DNA of 64,000 nt from Rheinheimera baltica DSM 14885 (lineage in GTDB: Bacteria; Pseudomonadota; Gammaproteobacteria; Enterobacterales; Alteromonadaceae), in assembly GCF_000425345.1 (NCBI RefSeq), contig NZ_KE384352.1, positions 46,084 to 110,083 of the forward strand, written 5' to 3'. This document shows, in pieces, positions 18,481-27,503 of this stretch (its first letter is position 1; every line of letters starts with the position of its first letter). The notes under the pieces are model-generated. The model was not told the origin of the DNA and did no database searches. It worked only from the letters and a program-made list of their open reading frames with translations. The translations under genes were made by a program, and so were the position numbers.

Positions 18481-19075
18481 ACAGTTTGAGCGAGACTTAC
18501 AACAACAGTATCAACATGAAAAAGCCAGACATGCCGCTCCGCCGCAGCTTAGCGAGCGTATAATGCAGCGAGCAAAACCACCGGTATCACAGCGGTGGTG
18601 GCCGGCCTGGCGAAATATGCAGTTGGCTTTAAGTAGTGCTTTTGTTTTGGTATTGGGCTATTTGTTATTGCTTCAACAGCCGTCGTCGCCGTTGTACTAT
18701 CAAATTGTAGTCACCAGCGATTCCCAATATCGTGAAGTGCAGCAACATCGCATAACAGTTCAGAAGGAACAAGCCTTAGCAATGCTACCGGGTGATGCCA
18801 GTAACGCTTACCAGCAATATGTCGAGACTGCACAACGCAATGATGCATTTCATACTCAAACTGGCTTATTACGGCAAAACGCAGAGCAATGGCAAATTAG
18901 CGTGTGTAACGATTTGCTGTTAACAGTAGACAGGCAGTTGCTCGCTCAATTAAATGTGGTGCCAACGCCTGATGATTTTCAATTACAGCAGTGGGTTGAA
19001 TTTGTCAGTAACGACGCCGGCCAGCTTGTTGCTATTCGTCCTACGAGCACGGTATTACAATGCCCACAGGCTTAG
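18467..19075 (+). CDS. Putative membrane anti-sigma factor
   Basis: A 202-residue protein. It has a cytoplasmic N-terminal part of about 45 residues, one membrane helix (about 50-68, 'LALSSAFVLVLGYLLLLQ') and a periplasmic domain of about 135 residues. The arrangement and the 14-base overlap with the ECF sigma gene make it the likely cognate anti-sigma factor. I do not see the zinc-binding HxxxCxxC motif of the ZAS class in the cytoplasmic part, so it would be a non-zinc type. The periplasmic domain is not recognised. The function is inferred from context. Confidence 0.6.
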   Translation: MTTPEQFERDLQQQYQHEKARHAAPPQLSERIMQRAKPPVSQRWWPAWRNMQLALSSAFVLVLGYLLLLQQPSSPLYYQIVVTSDSQYREVQQHRITVQKEQALAMLPGDASNAYQQYVETAQRNDAFHTQTGLLRQNAEQWQISVCNDLLLTVDRQLLAQLNVVPTPDDFQLQQWVEFVSNDAGQLVAIRPTSTVLQCPQA

Positions 19076-19184
19076 TATTACCAGCAAGCCAGGGTGCCAA
19101 CAGGTGGGGTGCGCTTGGCAATTAGGGGTAAAGCCCCTACAATACCGTACTGCTTTACACCATAACAACGGATAATAATTTCAA

Positions 19185-20405
19185 GTGAAGCCGATTTTTT
19201 GTGTTGTATTAGGCTGTTTATTCAGTGTTATGTTTCAGCCTAATCTTGCAGTAGCGCAAGCTAATGATGCTATAGCCGTCTCTGGCAACGTCGTCTTGCA
19301 GGCGGATGATATTCTTGCGCCAATAATCAGTGACTTTGATACGTATTATTCCGGTAAATTAACGGAACATGACATTCCTGGTGCGGCTTACGCCATCGTC
19401 AGAGGCAATAAAATTATTGCTGCCGCCGGTTTTGGTGTGCGACAGCTTGGACAAACTGAGCCGGTAGATCCCTACACCGTGTTTCGCATTGCGTCGGTGT
19501 CTAAAACCTTTGCCAGTGGCTTGTCCAGTATTTTAGCAGCATAAGGCCACTTTAGCTGGGATGATAAACTAACCAAGTATGTTCCCGGCTTTTCGTTCAA
19601 ATCTAAACGTTACAATAATCAGCTGAAGCTGGAGCACCTTCTGTCGCAAAGCACAGGGGTTATGCCCAATGCTTACGATAACCTGATAGAAGCCAACGTG
19701 CCGCTGGAAAAAATTCTGCCGCAATTTAGTAAAATTGACCCCCTTTGCGCGCCAGGCCAATGCTACGGTTATCAGAATGTGCTGTTTAGTTTAATTGAAC
19801 AGGTCATGCTTAAAACAACGGGAAAACCTTACGCCGAGTTATTGCAGGAACGCATATTCACCCCTTTGCAACTGCCTACGGCGTCTGTGGGGCTGGATGG
19901 GCTGTTTAGTACTGAAAATCGTGCTATGCCGCATGTGAAAGCGCGCGGCAAGTGGTACCCGACAAAAGTTGCAGAGAGCTATTATCGTTTTGGCCCGGCA
20001 GCCGGTGTCAATGCCAGTGCTATCGATTTAGGCTATTGGCTGATTGCCCAGCTGGGACACAACCCGCAAGTATTGTCACATGATGTACTGCAAAATATCA
20101 GCAAAAAAAGAGTTAAAACCCGGCGTGATTTACGCCGCAGGGAATGGCGCCGATATTTAACCGATGCGCATTATGCTTTAGGCTGGCGGGTATACCAGTT
20201 TGGCCAGGATCAGCTGATGTATCACGGTGGTTGGGTGCAGGGATATCGGGCAGAAATTGCCTATTCGCAAGAGCATCAACTTGGCTTGGTGATGTTGATG
20301 AATGCAGAATCTAATTTAATCAATGAATTAGGCACCTATTTTTGGTCAGGCGCATTAACCGCTATTCACCAGCAGGAACTCGACGCCAACACCACAGACA
20401 ATTGA
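19185..20405 (+). pseudogene. Serine hydrolase (beta-lactamase/penicillin-binding class C family), interrupted by one in-frame stop
   Basis: The frame starts at GTG 19185 with a signal peptide and runs to TAA 19542-19544. The same frame then continues without shift to 20405. The joined product of about 405 residues is a normal exported class C beta-lactamase-family hydrolase. The nucleophile motif 'SVSK' lies before the stop, while the Y-x-N motif ('YQN') and the 'HGG' motif lie after it. The residues flanking the stop ('SSILAA' and 'GHFSWDDKL') are those expected to be contiguous in the family. The stop could come from one substitution, for example CAA to TAA. All other features are intact, so the lesion is recent, a sequencing error, or read through. 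The family includes esterases and D-amino-peptidases, so antibiotic resistance should not be assumed. Confidence 0.85.
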
Positions 20406-20416
20406 GTTTACGCCAA

Positions 20417-21220
20417 TCAGACCGGCGTATTTTCTTGATACAAATCAAGTGAAAATTCTACGCTAATTGCTGGTGTGCTAGCGGCAAACTGCTGTTTTTG
20501 CACTGGGCTAAATTTCCATGCTAACGGCACCATTTGTATTAGTGCTAATACATCTTTCTCTTGGCTAAAAGGCAATTGATAACGTAAAGATTGCCGGCTC
20601 AAGTGTGTAAAACCCGGTATTGTCGCAATAGCATCGTCGTGTAAACGAACGTTTTCATACACCGCGTGTTTAATTTCTACCAGATGCTCAGGTCCGGGTG
20701 TTACCGTTAACAAGTGCCCCGCGGGCTTAATTAAACGCTGCAGCTCTTCAGGTTTAGATGGCGCATAGATACGCAATATCCCGTCAAAGCTATGATCTGC
20801 AAATGGAAGTTGGTATGCGCTGGCCACACTAAACTTAATAGCCGGGCACGCTTTAGCTGCAAACTTAATGGCGCTTTTTGATATATCAACACCGTAAATA
20901 TCGCAACCAGGTAGCGTTTGCTTTACGTGATTAGTGTAATAGCCTTCACCACAGCCGATGTCGAGTAAGGTAGTGGGTGACAGACTGGCCCAGATAGTGT
21001 TAACCGCTTGTGCTAGCGGCGCGTACCAACCCGCTTGCAAAAAATCCCGCCTGGCTTGCATCATCTCTTTGTTATCACCCGGATCTTTAGACTTTTTATT
21101 TTGCACCGGCAGCAAATTAACATAGCCTTCGCGGGCAATGTCGAAGCTATGGCGTTGTGGGCACTGATAGTGTTTATCGTGCAATGACAGGGGCTGTTGG
21201 CAAAGCGGACACAGATACAT
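20417..21220 (-). CDS. rlmA: 23S rRNA (guanine-N1)-methyltransferase RlmA
   Basis: A protein of about 267 residues. It starts with a four-cysteine zinc finger ('CPLCQQPL' and 'CPQRHSFD') followed by the family segment 'AREGYVNLLPVQ'. A SAM-binding Rossmann domain follows, with 'LLDIGCGEGYYT' and 'YGVDISKSAIKFAA'. This is the RlmA(I) layout, which methylates guanine 745 of 23S rRNA in E. coli. I chose ATG at 21218-21220, which places the zinc finger at the N-terminus; the open frame extends 14 codons further upstream with no family-like residues. It converges on the broken hydrolase gene. Confidence 0.93.
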   Translation of the reverse strand: MYLCPLCQQPLSLHDKHYQCPQRHSFDIAREGYVNLLPVQNKKSKDPGDNKEMMQARRDFLQAGWYAPLAQAVNTIWASLSPTTLLDIGCGEGYYTNHVKQTLPGCDIYGVDISKSAIKFAAKACPAIKFSVASAYQLPFADHSFDGILRIYAPSKPEELQRLIKPAGHLLTVTPGPEHLVEIKHAVYENVRLHDDAIATIPGFTHLSRQSLRYQLPFSQEKDVLALIQMVPLAWKFSPVQKQQFAASTPAISVEFSLDLYQENTPV

Positions 21221-21323
21221 AGTTATTTCTGCCTGGAAAAATGGCCGACAGTGTAGCAGCACAGCGGCCTTTTCGGCAAAGGCTTGCTATACTGGCGGCA
21301 ATTGCGAATGAAGCGGAGCAGGA

Positions 21324-21647
21324 ATGCAAGAACTGGAGTTGTGGACGCTGGACGAATTATGTGACCATGCGTTTGATATTTTTGAAGAATTAGCTGCCGA
21401 AAGTTTGTCAGCACAAGATTATGCCTTGTATCAGCAGCATTATGAAACGCGCGGCTACGCTGATTTAACCCTGCCGGGTGAAGACTGGGTCGATATTATG
21501 ATGCAAGATTTAGATCCCGAGTTACATTTTGAAGCACAGATTGGCTTAACCGGTGAAGCGGGCGAGGCGGATATGGTGCTGGCGCGTATCCTGCTTAGCC
21601 GGGAAAAATATGAATCACTTTGCCACGCGCAGTGGCGCGGTCAGTAA
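21324..21647 (+). CDS. yciU: Putative dsDNA-mimic protein of the YciU/HI1450 family
   Basis: A very acidic 107-residue cytoplasmic protein. It matches the YciU/HI1450 (DUF440) family from memory: 'AFDIFEELAAESL', 'ETRGYADL', 'GEDWVDIMMQDLDPEL' and the ending 'ARILLSREKYESLCHAQWR' correspond to the family's conserved blocks. The Haemophilus member has been described as a DNA mimic that binds a HU-type protein; the role here is inferred from family. It is divergent from rlmA and closed by a hairpin terminator. Confidence 0.82.
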   Translation: MQELELWTLDELCDHAFDIFEELAAESLSAQDYALYQQHYETRGYADLTLPGEDWVDIMMQDLDPELHFEAQIGLTGEAGEADMVLARILLSREKYESLCHAQWRGQ

Positions 21648-21693
21648 TGTGTGCACTGATGTTTGTACTGATATTTGTAGTTAGGCGAGTAAT

Positions 21694-21722
21694 AAAAAAG
21701 GTCAGCATTTGCTGACCTTTTT
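21694..21722. terminator. Bidirectional terminator between yciU and peptide transporter gene
   Basis: A GGTCAGC / GCTGACC stem with a short loop is flanked by a run of A on the left and of T on the right, so it works as a rho-independent terminator on both strands. It separates the convergent yciU and POT transporter genes. Confidence 0.9.
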
Positions 21723-21737
21723 ACTTTTAGTGTTAAC

Positions 21738-23294
21738 TTAATGCACGCCGTGCATCCGCTTTTTCAGCCATGGGCTAATCAGCAACATAAACACACCAAA
21801 ACCAACGCCAACGTAGAACAAGAAGCTAAACAACTCGGTGTAAGCACCCAGCGCTTGCGTCACGTTAGCAACTTCGCCTGCATTGGTATCAATAGCCGCT
21901 AATTTGGCTAACTGTGTTGCCAGGAGTTCTGAATACGCAGTGGCAAGGAACCATGCGCCCATCATTACGCCAACCACCTTAGGTACGGCTAACTTCGTTA
22001 CGGCAGACAAGCCCACAGGAGACAAGCATAGCTCACCCATAGTGTGTAGTGCATAAGCCAGAATTAACCACCAGGCAGCCACATAACCCGCTTCGTTAGG
22101 ATGTGTCGCGCCATAAACCAGTGCACCAAAACCTAAACCTGCCTGAATAATACCCAAGGCAAATTTTACCGGCGTGCTTGGCTCCAGCTTACGTTTAGCT
22201 AGTGCAATCCAAAGCCAGGCAAACAGAGGCGCCAGCGTAATAATAAAGAATGCGTTGAGTGAACCAAACTGTCCTGCAGTCGCTTCATATCCAAATACGT
22301 TTCTATCTAAAACGCGGTCGGCATACAGTGTCATTGATGACGCTGATTGTTCAAACAATGCCCAAAACACCACGGTAGACATCGTCAGCACAATTAGAAC
22401 GATCATTCTGTCACGTTCTTCTTTAGTACATTGCGAAGTAATAAACCAAATAATACCGACGAGTACTATAAAAGACATGCCCAGCAAAGTGGTGTGCACA
22501 ACAGGGTTGTATTGAACCAGTTGCCACATAATAGCTAAGGCAGGCAGGGTGGCTAAGTAAATAAACCACTCTTTATTTATGCCAGCAAACACTTTTTCTT
22601 TTAACAGTGCAGGATTCGAAGGTTCAGCATAACCGTACAGGTATTTCTGGCCGGTTAAAAACACCACTAAACCAATAACCATACCAATACCGGCCAAACC
22701 AAATCCGTAGCCCCAGCCATAAGTTTCACCTAAATAGGTTACTGACAAGGTCGCGATAAATGAGCCCAGGTTAATACCCATATAAAAAATGGTAAAACCA
22801 GAGTCACGGCGTGCGTCTTCTTTGCCATACAGCTGACCTACGATGGTTGAAATATTCGGCTTTAAAAAGCCCACACCCATAATAATCAGTGCCAGTGAGA
22901 AGTAAAACACCTGTATCGCTTGGGTATCCTGCACTACAACACCATTTTCGGTGTAGGCTTGAAAGCCTTCATAGGCTAAACCTAAGTGCCCAAGACACAA
23001 CAATATTGCACCAAAAGTGACAGCCTTTCGCATACCTAAATAGCGGTCAGCCAACATGCCGCCAATAACTGGCATGGCATACACTAAGCCTGCATAGCTG
23101 CCTAATACGTCTAAGCCGCCAGCGTCGCTAAACAAGTGATACTTTGTTAAATAGAGTAACAGCAGGTATTTCATGCCGTAGAACGAAAAGCGTTCCCACA
23201 TTTCAGTGAGAAAGCACACATAGAGCCCGACCGGATGGCCGAGAAATTGCGGTTGGTTGGCAGGCGCCACCGCAATAGTGCTGGATTCTGTCAT
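21738..23294 (-). CDS. Peptide:H+ symporter of the POT/PTR family
   Basis: A 518-residue inner-membrane transporter with 12-14 membrane segments. It has the POT signature 'EMWERFSFYGMKYLLLLYL' including the ExxER proton-coupling motif, the PTR2 segment 'FTIFYMGINLGSF' and the C-terminal 'GELCLSPVGLSAVTKLA'. It imports di- and tripeptides with protons. I chose ATG 23294 because a GGGGAA ribosome binding site lies just upstream and the family begins shortly before the ExxER helix; the longer open frame adds 29 residues that do not look like family sequence. It is related to DtpA/DtpB, but the exact subtype is not assigned. Confidence 0.93.
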   Translation of the reverse strand: MTESSTIAVAPANQPQFLGHPVGLYVCFLTEMWERFSFYGMKYLLLLYLTKYHLFSDAGGLDVLGSYAGLVYAMPVIGGMLADRYLGMRKAVTFGAILLCLGHLGLAYEGFQAYTENGVVVQDTQAIQVFYFSLALIIMGVGFLKPNISTIVGQLYGKEDARRDSGFTIFYMGINLGSFIATLSVTYLGETYGWGYGFGLAGIGMVIGLVVFLTGQKYLYGYAEPSNPALLKEKVFAGINKEWFIYLATLPALAIMWQLVQYNPVVHTTLLGMSFIVLVGIIWFITSQCTKEERDRMIVLIVLTMSTVVFWALFEQSASSMTLYADRVLDRNVFGYEATAGQFGSLNAFFIITLAPLFAWLWIALAKRKLEPSTPVKFALGIIQAGLGFGALVYGATHPNEAGYVAAWWLILAYALHTMGELCLSPVGLSAVTKLAVPKVVGVMMGAWFLATAYSELLATQLAKLAAIDTNAGEVANVTQALGAYTELFSFLFYVGVGFGVFMLLISPWLKKRMHGVH

Positions 23295-23417
23295 GGATTC
23301 CCCAATTTTATTAGAATATATGCCCGGCATGCGTAAGCACCAAGCTGAGCCGATTATGCAGATGAAACGCCATGTTGTCACCCACCCTCGTCTTACAATG
23401 GCGCTTTAATGAGCATA

Positions 23418-23436
23418 AAAGCATTAAATTAATGCT
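23418..23436 (-). terminator. Hairpin terminator after the small membrane protein gene
   Basis: On the minus strand the inverted repeat AGCATT / AATGCT with a 5-base loop is followed by TTTTAT. It lies four bases past the stop codon of the gene at 23440-23745. The short A/T-rich stem makes it a weak terminator. Confidence 0.5.
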
Positions 23437-23439
23437 GGT

Positions 23440-23745
23440 CTAACCTTGTTGGGGGAAAAACTGTTGCCGTACCTTAACAAAATAACGCCGGCTTAAAGCA
23501 AAAGTCAGAGGACGCATAATAAGTGGATACAACACCACCAGTAACACGGCGTAAGCGGCAATGTCCCAGCCGGTGCTACGGGCAATGAGCAAAAATAAGG
23601 GGATCAGGATCAGTAGCTTTACAATATTAAGGGTGATTTTTGTTGGTACCGGCAGCATATCGGTAGCACGTCGGATCACGTCCATGCGCTCTGCAAAGTT
23701 CAAGCCGGCTAATTCGGGAATGTTTTTACTATTAAAAAATAACAT
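23440..23745 (-). CDS. Small membrane protein, DUF6170-like
   Basis: A 101-residue protein starting 'MLFFNSKNIPELAG', with two membrane helices (about residues 40-57 and 62-80) and a basic C-terminus. The first 30 residues look like a soluble amphipathic segment. It resembles DUF6170, a family I associate with Alteromonadales; its function is not known. I chose ATG 23743-23745 because the frame upstream is open for 134 more codons but antisense to wecB and of unlikely composition. It is divergent from wecB and is followed by its own hairpin. Confidence 0.7.
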   Translation of the reverse strand: MLFFNSKNIPELAGLNFAERMDVIRRATDMLPVPTKITLNIVKLLILIPLFLLIARSTGWDIAAYAVLLVVLYPLIMRPLTFALSRRYFVKVRQQFFPQQG

Positions 23746-23848
23746 CGTTAAATCCTGTAGTTCAGCAAGGCGCAGTTTACCTTTTCGCTCTATCGCTTTA
23801 AAAGGGCTTTTGGTAAGCTTTACGGCATTAGTGCAATAAGGATCTGCA

Positions 23849-24985
23849 ATGATTAAAGTTCTTAGTGTGTTTGGCACTCGGCCAGAAGCAATAAAGATGG
23901 CTCCACTGGTAAACCTGCTTAAACAACAAGCAGATATCGATAGCCGGGTGTGTGTAACGGGGCAGCATCGTGAAATGCTAGACCAGGTATTGCATCTCTT
24001 TGATATCGAACCAGAATATGATCTGGCCATTATGAAAGCCGGGCAAGATCTATACGACGTTACCACCAGTATTTTGCTCAACATTAAACCGGTGTTACGT
24101 GATTTTAAACCGGATGTTGTGTTGGTGCACGGTGACACCAGCACCACCTTTGCGGCGGCATTGGCCTGCTATTATGAAAAAATTGCCGTCGGGCATGTTG
24201 AAGCGGGCTTACGTACCGGCAATATTTATAGCCCCTGGCCAGAAGAAGCTAATCGCAAGCTAACTGGTGCCATTACACGCTTTCATTTTGCGCCAACGAC
24301 TACCTCAGAACAAAACTTGCTAAAAGAGCAGGTAGATCCGGCGCATATTTTTGTTACTGGCAATACCGTTATTGATGCGCTGTTGGAAGTGGTTGCTAAA
24401 ATAGAGTCTGATCAGGTACTCAGTGACAATTTCGCCAAACAATTTCCTTTTGGCCAAGATGGTCGCAGGTTAATACTGGTAACAGGGCATCGTCGTGAGA
24501 GTTTTGGTAGCGGTTTTGAAAATATTTGCGCTGCGTTAAAGCACATTGCCCAGCAGTTTCCAGATTGCGATATCGTTTATCCGGTGCATTTAAACCCGAA
24601 TGTACGTGAGCCGGTATACCGTTTGTTGTCTGATGCCAGCAATGTACATTTAATAGCGCCACAGGATTATCTGCCGTTTGTGTACCTTATGAGCCGCAGC
24701 ACGCTGGTACTGACAGACTCTGGCGGTATTCAGGAAGAAGCACCTTCTTTAGGCAAACCGGTATTGGTGATGCGAGATACCACAGAGCGGCCGGAGGCAG
24801 TGCTAGCCGGCACAGTAAAACTGGTGGGCACCGATACCCAGTCCTTAGTAAATGAAGTGACTAAGTTACTGACTGACAAAGCGTATTACGATAGTATGAG
24901 CTTCGCACATAATCCGTATGGAGACGGCAAAGCCTGTCAGCGAATTATTGATGCTATTAGAACAAATGCTAGCGTAGTTCAATGA
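23849..24985 (+). CDS. wecB: UDP-N-acetylglucosamine 2-epimerase
   Basis: A 378-residue cytoplasmic enzyme that converts UDP-GlcNAc to UDP-ManNAc. Family blocks are intact: '[15 protein letters not shown]', 'VTGQHREML', '[10 protein letters not shown]', 'GHVEAGLRT', 'TGHRRESFG', 'PVHLNP' and '[19 protein letters not shown]'. The length is standard. It is the first gene of the surface locus on the plus strand, has an AAGGA site before ATG 23849, and overlaps the next gene as ATGA. UDP-ManNAc would feed the surface polysaccharide made downstream. Confidence 0.96.
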   Translation: MIKVLSVFGTRPEAIKMAPLVNLLKQQADIDSRVCVTGQHREMLDQVLHLFDIEPEYDLAIMKAGQDLYDVTTSILLNIKPVLRDFKPDVVLVHGDTSTTFAAALACYYEKIAVGHVEAGLRTGNIYSPWPEEANRKLTGAITRFHFAPTTTSEQNLLKEQVDPAHIFVTGNTVIDALLEVVAKIESDQVLSDNFAKQFPFGQDGRRLILVTGHRRESFGSGFENICAALKHIAQQFPDCDIVYPVHLNPNVREPVYRLLSDASNVHLIAPQDYLPFVYLMSRSTLVLTDSGGIQEEAPSLGKPVLVMRDTTERPEAVLAGTVKLVGTDTQSLVNEVTKLLTDKAYYDSMSFAHNPYGDGKACQRIIDAIRTNASVVQ

Positions 24986-26007
24986 CAAACAGAGCGGGGA
25001 ATATGGATATTCTACAACACCTAAGTGCTAAACCTAAACGCTGGCTCATTACCGGTTGTGCTGGTTTTATTGGCTCCAACCTTTTGGAAACATTGCTAAA
25101 AGCTAACCAAATAGTTGTTGGGCTAGACAACTTTGCCACGGGTCATCAACGTAATCTTGATGAAGTACAGCAACTGGTAAGCCCACAGCAGTGGGCTAAT
25201 TTTAGCTTTTATAACGCAGATATTCGTACACTAGCAGACTGCCAGCTGGCGTGTAGTGGCGTTGATTATGTGCTGCATCAAGCGGCATTGGGGTCGGTAC
25301 CTCGTTCAATCAACGATCCTATTACCACTAATGACACCAACATTAGCGGTTTTTTGAACATGTTAGTGGCTGCGCGTGACGCTGGTGTTAAACGGTTTGT
25401 CTATGCGGCGTCCAGCTCTACCTATGGTGATCATCCCGCGCTGCCTAAAATGGAAGCGAACATTGGCAAACCCTTATCACCTTATGCCGTTACTAAATAC
25501 GTCAACGAACTGTATGCCGATGTATTTTCCCGCTGTTACGGTTTTCACAGCATTGGGCTGCGGTATTTTAATGTCTTCGGCCCGCGGCAAGACCCCAACG
25601 GCGCTTACGCTGCAGTTATCCCGAAATGGACTGCCGCTATGATTGCCAATCAGGCTGTGGTGATAAACGGCGATGGTGAAACCAGCCGTGATTTTTGCTT
25701 TATCGCCAATGCAGTGCAAGCCAATATTCGTGCAGCATTGGCCAATATCGAGCAAAGCGATGTGTTTAATGTGGCGCTTGGCGATCGCACGACCCTTAAT
25801 GAGCTGTTTAACGCGATTAAACAAAGCCTGGCAGATAATAACGTGGCATACGATCAGGCCCCACACTATGGCGATTTTCGCGCTGGTGATGTGCGCCACT
25901 CTCAAGCTGATATTAGTAAAGCCAGAGAGACGCTGGGCTATGACCCATTTTACCGTATTCACGATGGCATAAAACTGGCCATGCCATGGTATATTCAACA
26001 GCGCTAA
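24982..26007 (+). CDS. NAD-dependent UDP-HexNAc(A) 4-epimerase, TviC/WbpP-like
   Basis: A 341-residue short-chain dehydrogenase of the extended type. It has the NAD-binding motif '[12 protein letters not shown]', catalytic 'SSSTYG' and 'YAVTKY' (YxxxK), and '[19 protein letters not shown]' as in WbpP/TviC. These enzymes epimerise UDP-GlcNAc or UDP-GlcNAcA at C4 to the galacto form. The pairing with the TviB-like dehydrogenase just downstream supports the UDP-GalNAcA pathway of Vi-type polymers. ATG 24982 overlaps wecB; ATG 25003, seven codons in and preceded by GGGGA, is an alternative start. Confidence 0.9.
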   Translation: MTNRAGNMDILQHLSAKPKRWLITGCAGFIGSNLLETLLKANQIVVGLDNFATGHQRNLDEVQQLVSPQQWANFSFYNADIRTLADCQLACSGVDYVLHQAALGSVPRSINDPITTNDTNISGFLNMLVAARDAGVKRFVYAASSSTYGDHPALPKMEANIGKPLSPYAVTKYVNELYADVFSRCYGFHSIGLRYFNVFGPRQDPNGAYAAVIPKWTAAMIANQAVVINGDGETSRDFCFIANAVQANIRAALANIEQSDVFNVALGDRTTLNELFNAIKQSLADNNVAYDQAPHYGDFRAGDVRHSQADISKARETLGYDPFYRIHDGIKLAMPWYIQQR

Positions 26008-26053
26008 CCTGACAACTTACAACAACGTAAATGGACTTACACAGGATTTAAGT

Positions 26054-27331
26054 ATGAAAAATATTGCAGACAGTCAAATTGCCGTGATTGGCTTAGGCTA
26101 TGTAGGTTTGCCGCTTGCCGTTGAATTTGGCAAGCACTATCCAACCATTGGCTTTGATATCAATAAAGCTCGGATTAATGAATTAAATCAGGGCCAGGAT
26201 CACACGCTCGAAGTCAGTGTTGACGAGCTTAAACTTGCCGACAAGCTGCAGTATAGCTGTGAGCTTGACACTTTACGTCAAGCCAATGTGTTTATTGTCA
26301 CAGTGCCAACACCCATAGATAAACATCGCCAACCCGATTTAACACCGTTGATTAAAGCCTCGGAAACGTTAGGCAAGGTGCTAAAAGCGGGCGATGTCGT
26401 TATTTATGAATCAACTGTTTATCCGGGGGCGACAGAGGAAGACTGTATACCGGTTATCGAACGGATATCAGGTCTAACTTACAATGTAGACTTCTTCGCG
26501 GGTTACAGCCCAGAGCGTATTAACCCGGGTGATAAAGAGCATCGTGTAACCACTATTAAAAAAGTCACCTCTGGCTCAACGCCTGAGATTGCTGACTTTG
26601 TTGATGCATTGTACGGTAGCATTATTACCGCTGGCACGTATAAAGCCAGCTCTATTCGGGTGGCTGAAGCAGCTAAGGTGATAGAAAATACCCAGCGCGA
26701 TTTAAATATTGCACTGATAAACGAACTAGCGGTGATTTTTAACAAGTTAGGTATTGATACCGAAGAAGTACTACTGGCAGCCGGCACCAAATGGAACTTT
26801 TTACCGTTTAGGCCAGGCTTGGTTGGCGGCCATTGTATTGGTGTTGACCCTTATTATCTAACGCACAAAGCACAGGCCATTGGCTACAACCCGGAAGTTA
26901 TTCTGGCGGGTCGTCGTATTAACGATAGCATGGGCCGCTATGTAGTTAGTGAGCTGGTTAAGGTAATGATCAAGCGCAAAATTCAGGTAAGTGGTGCCAG
27001 GGTACTGATGATGGGCCTAACCTTTAAAGAAAACTGCCCGGATATTCGTAATACCAAGGTTGTCGATATGTTAGCTGAGCTCAACGAATACGGGGTACAC
27101 GCCGATGTATTTGACACTTGGGTAGATGCTGATGAAGCCCAGCATGAATATGGCATTACGCCAATTTCAAGCGTTGAAACCGGCGTTTATGATGCCGTAA
27201 TACTTGCCGTAGGCCACCAACAATTTCGGCAAATGGGCCCAGAGGGTTTACGGGCTTTGTGTAAGCCAAATGGCATTATTTACGACTTAAAATACTTGTT
27301 GCCAATAACAGCAAGTGACATAAGATTGTAA
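26054..27331 (+). CDS. UDP-N-acetyl-hexosamine dehydrogenase, TviB/WbpO-like
   Basis: A 425-residue nucleotide-sugar dehydrogenase that oxidises C6 twice to give a uronic acid. It has the N-terminal NAD site '[16 protein letters not shown]', the middle segment '[13 protein letters not shown]' and the catalytic Cys in '[12 protein letters not shown]'. The sequence style is TviB/WbpO (UDP-GlcNAc/GalNAc 6-dehydrogenase) rather than WecC or Ugd, though substrate cannot be fixed by eye. An AGGATT site precedes ATG 26054. It ends the three-gene nucleotide-sugar block. Confidence 0.92.
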   Translation: MKNIADSQIAVIGLGYVGLPLAVEFGKHYPTIGFDINKARINELNQGQDHTLEVSVDELKLADKLQYSCELDTLRQANVFIVTVPTPIDKHRQPDLTPLIKASETLGKVLKAGDVVIYESTVYPGATEEDCIPVIERISGLTYNVDFFAGYSPERINPGDKEHRVTTIKKVTSGSTPEIADFVDALYGSIITAGTYKASSIRVAEAAKVIENTQRDLNIALINELAVIFNKLGIDTEEVLLAAGTKWNFLPFRPGLVGGHCIGVDPYYLTHKAQAIGYNPEVILAGRRINDSMGRYVVSELVKVMIKRKIQVSGARVLMMGLTFKENCPDIRNTKVVDMLAELNEYGVHADVFDTWVDADEAQHEYGITPISSVETGVYDAVILAVGHQQFRQMGPEGLRALCKPNGIIYDLKYLLPITASDIRL

Positions 27332-27346
27332 CCGTTTATTTTCTAT

Positions 27347-27377
27347 CCATAACCGGGTTTATAACACCTGGTTATGG
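27347..27377. terminator. Inverted repeat after the nucleotide-sugar block
   Basis: CCATAACC / GGTTATGG forms an 8-bp stem that can extend inward by four pairs, one of them G-U. It sits 15 bases past the dehydrogenase stop and before the SLBB/type II secretion operon. No T tract follows, so it may be a weak terminator, an mRNA end-stabiliser or a protein site. Confidence 0.4.
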
Positions 27378-27503
27378 TATCAGACTGCATAATACTGTCG
27401 ATAAAAGGGTAAAAAAACGGTAGAGTAGCGCCTTAATTATGTCGTTGAACCACGTTATCTTCCCAAGACAACACGCCAGACAGCAGGATCACGGAGCTTG
27501 AAT

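Noticed and set aside
19095..19139. Two 6-bp hairpins between the anti-sigma-like gene and the broken hydrolase gene
   Set aside because: Stems are short and lack a T tract; too weak to call a terminator or a mobile-element end.
23746..24147. Long upstream extension of the small membrane protein frame on the minus strand
   Set aside because: It is antisense to wecB, has low-quality composition and adds no family-like sequence; ATG 23743-23745 gives a complete 101-residue protein.
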